NCBI GenBank assembly: GCA_017481495.1
Contig: JAFUPC010000031.1
Span: 1 to 32,964, forward strand
DNA: 32,964 nucleotides
DNA from: Clostridia bacterium
GTDB lineage: Bacteria > Bacillota > Clostridia > Oscillospirales > CAG-272
Reading direction: 5' to 3'
Made by a program: the position numbers and the translations under genes. The notes beneath the pieces are model-generated. The model did not search any database, was not told where the DNA came from, and saw only the letters and a program-made list of their open reading frames with translations. This document shows positions 32,413-32,964 of this stretch, piece after piece (positions within the stretch are counted from its first letter, which is position 1; each line of letters opens with the position of its first letter).

Positions 32413-32964
32413 ATGAGCAAAAAGTATTGCTACCTTTTTTCCGAAGGCAACGCAAACATGCGTGAGCTCCTCGGCGGTAAGGGTGCCAACCTGGCAGAAA
32501 TGACCAACATCGGTCTCCCCGTTCCGCAGGGCTTCACCATCACCACCGAAGCATGCACCCAGTATTACGAAGACGGCCGCAAGATCAATGATGAGATCTT
32601 CGCTGAAATCATGGAATACATCACCAAGATGGAAGCAGTCGTCGGCAAGAAGTTCGGTGATCTCAACAACCCGCTGCTCGTTTCCGTCCGTTCCGGTGCA
32701 AGAGCATCTATGCCCGGTATGATGGACACCATCCTCAACCTCGGTCTCAACGAAGATGTCGTTGAATCCATCGCAAAGAAGTCCGGCAACCCGAGATGGG
32801 CATGGGACTGCTACAGAAGATTTATCCAGATGTACTCCGATGTCGTCATGGAAGTCGGCAAGAAGTACTTTGAAAAGCTCATCGACAAGATGAAGGAAGA
32901 AAAGGGCGTCACCTACGACGTCGAGCTGACCGCAGAGGATCTCAAGGACCTCGCTGCACAGTTC
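32413..32964 (+). CDS. ppdK: Pyruvate, phosphate dikinase, N-terminal part
   Basis: The first 184 codons of a gene that runs off the window. The product starts [30 protein letters not shown] and includes the glycine loop and [42 protein letters not shown] is the ATP-grasp domain signature of pyruvate phosphate dikinase, followed by the helical insert [18 protein letters not shown]. The enzyme interconverts pyruvate, ATP and phosphate with PEP, AMP and pyrophosphate; in anaerobic Clostridia it often works in the glycolytic direction. GGAGGT lies nine bases upstream. Codon use is strongly biased, as for highly expressed genes. The phosphohistidine and C-terminal domains are not in view. Confidence 0.96.
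   Translation, partial: MSKKYCYLFSEGNANMRELLGGKGANLAEMTNIGLPVPQGFTITTEACTQYYEDGRKINDEIFAEIMEYITKMEAVVGKKFGDLNNPLLVSVRSGARASMPGMMDTILNLGLNEDVVESIAKKSGNPRWAWDCYRRFIQMYSDVVMEVGKKYFEKLIDKMKEEKGVTYDVELTAEDLKDLAAQF

Overview
This window looks like chromosomal DNA from a moderately GC-rich, low-GC-lineage Firmicute of class Clostridia, probably an Oscillospirales-like gut anaerobe. The lineage is inferred from gene content, not from a search. Clostridial signs are an IspH-ribosomal protein S1 fusion behind cmk and plsC, a SpoVT-type sporulation regulator, an archaeal/fungal-type aspartate-semialdehyde dehydrogenase, a pyruvate phosphate dikinase, Rpn/PD-(D/E)XK proteins, SLH proteins with zinc-ribbon-like repeats, AGGAG-type ribosome binding sites and TTGACA-N17-TATAAT promoters. 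No rRNA, tRNA, CRISPR array, phage or insertion-sequence transposase gene was found.

Layout. 1-2.6 kb (+): the end of a CotH-like gene, an HD-domain protein, thiamine pyrophosphokinase and a HAD phosphatase. 2.7-6.7 kb (-): an Rpn-like nuclease translationally coupled to an SLH surface protein, then a frameshifted membrane protein with a sialidase-like beta-propeller. 7.0-9.8 kb (-): the trkA-trkH potassium uptake operon, divergent from asd. 10.1-13.4 kb (+): asd, an RpiR regulator and an HI0933-family flavoprotein. 13.7-17.4 kb (+): a tightly packed unit of a small membrane protein, cmk, plsC and ispH-rpsA. 17.7-22.2 kb (+): a TIM-barrel/metallo-beta-lactamase fusion, spoVT, a 38-codon leader ORF and guaB. 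22.4-26.5 kb (-): L-rhamnose isomerase, a DapA-family aldolase, a YczE/YitT-like membrane protein and a GDPD phosphodiesterase. 26.7-32.1 kb (-): a large YfhO-like membrane protein, then an anti-sigma factor and its ECF sigma factor. The window ends in ppdK (+).

Most genes are housekeeping. The least ordinary material is between them. At least four copies of one intergenic repeat family (around 6.8, 13.5, 17.5 and 30.0 kb) and two copies of a second terminal-inverted-repeat family (0.4 and 26.6 kb) are present. Short perfect hairpins, often with TTTCG/CGAAA arms, lie alone, inside the larger repeats, in a run of six after spoVT, and between a Shine-Dalgarno sequence and the start codon of two genes. 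Other points of interest are a leader ORF whose last codons form one arm of a terminator before guaB, an ECF-type promoter motif immediately before the anti-sigma gene, an internal ribosome binding site at the IspH/S1 junction, and the TIM-barrel/MBL fusion.

All calls rest on reading the sequence and on general family knowledge. No database search or folding program was run.
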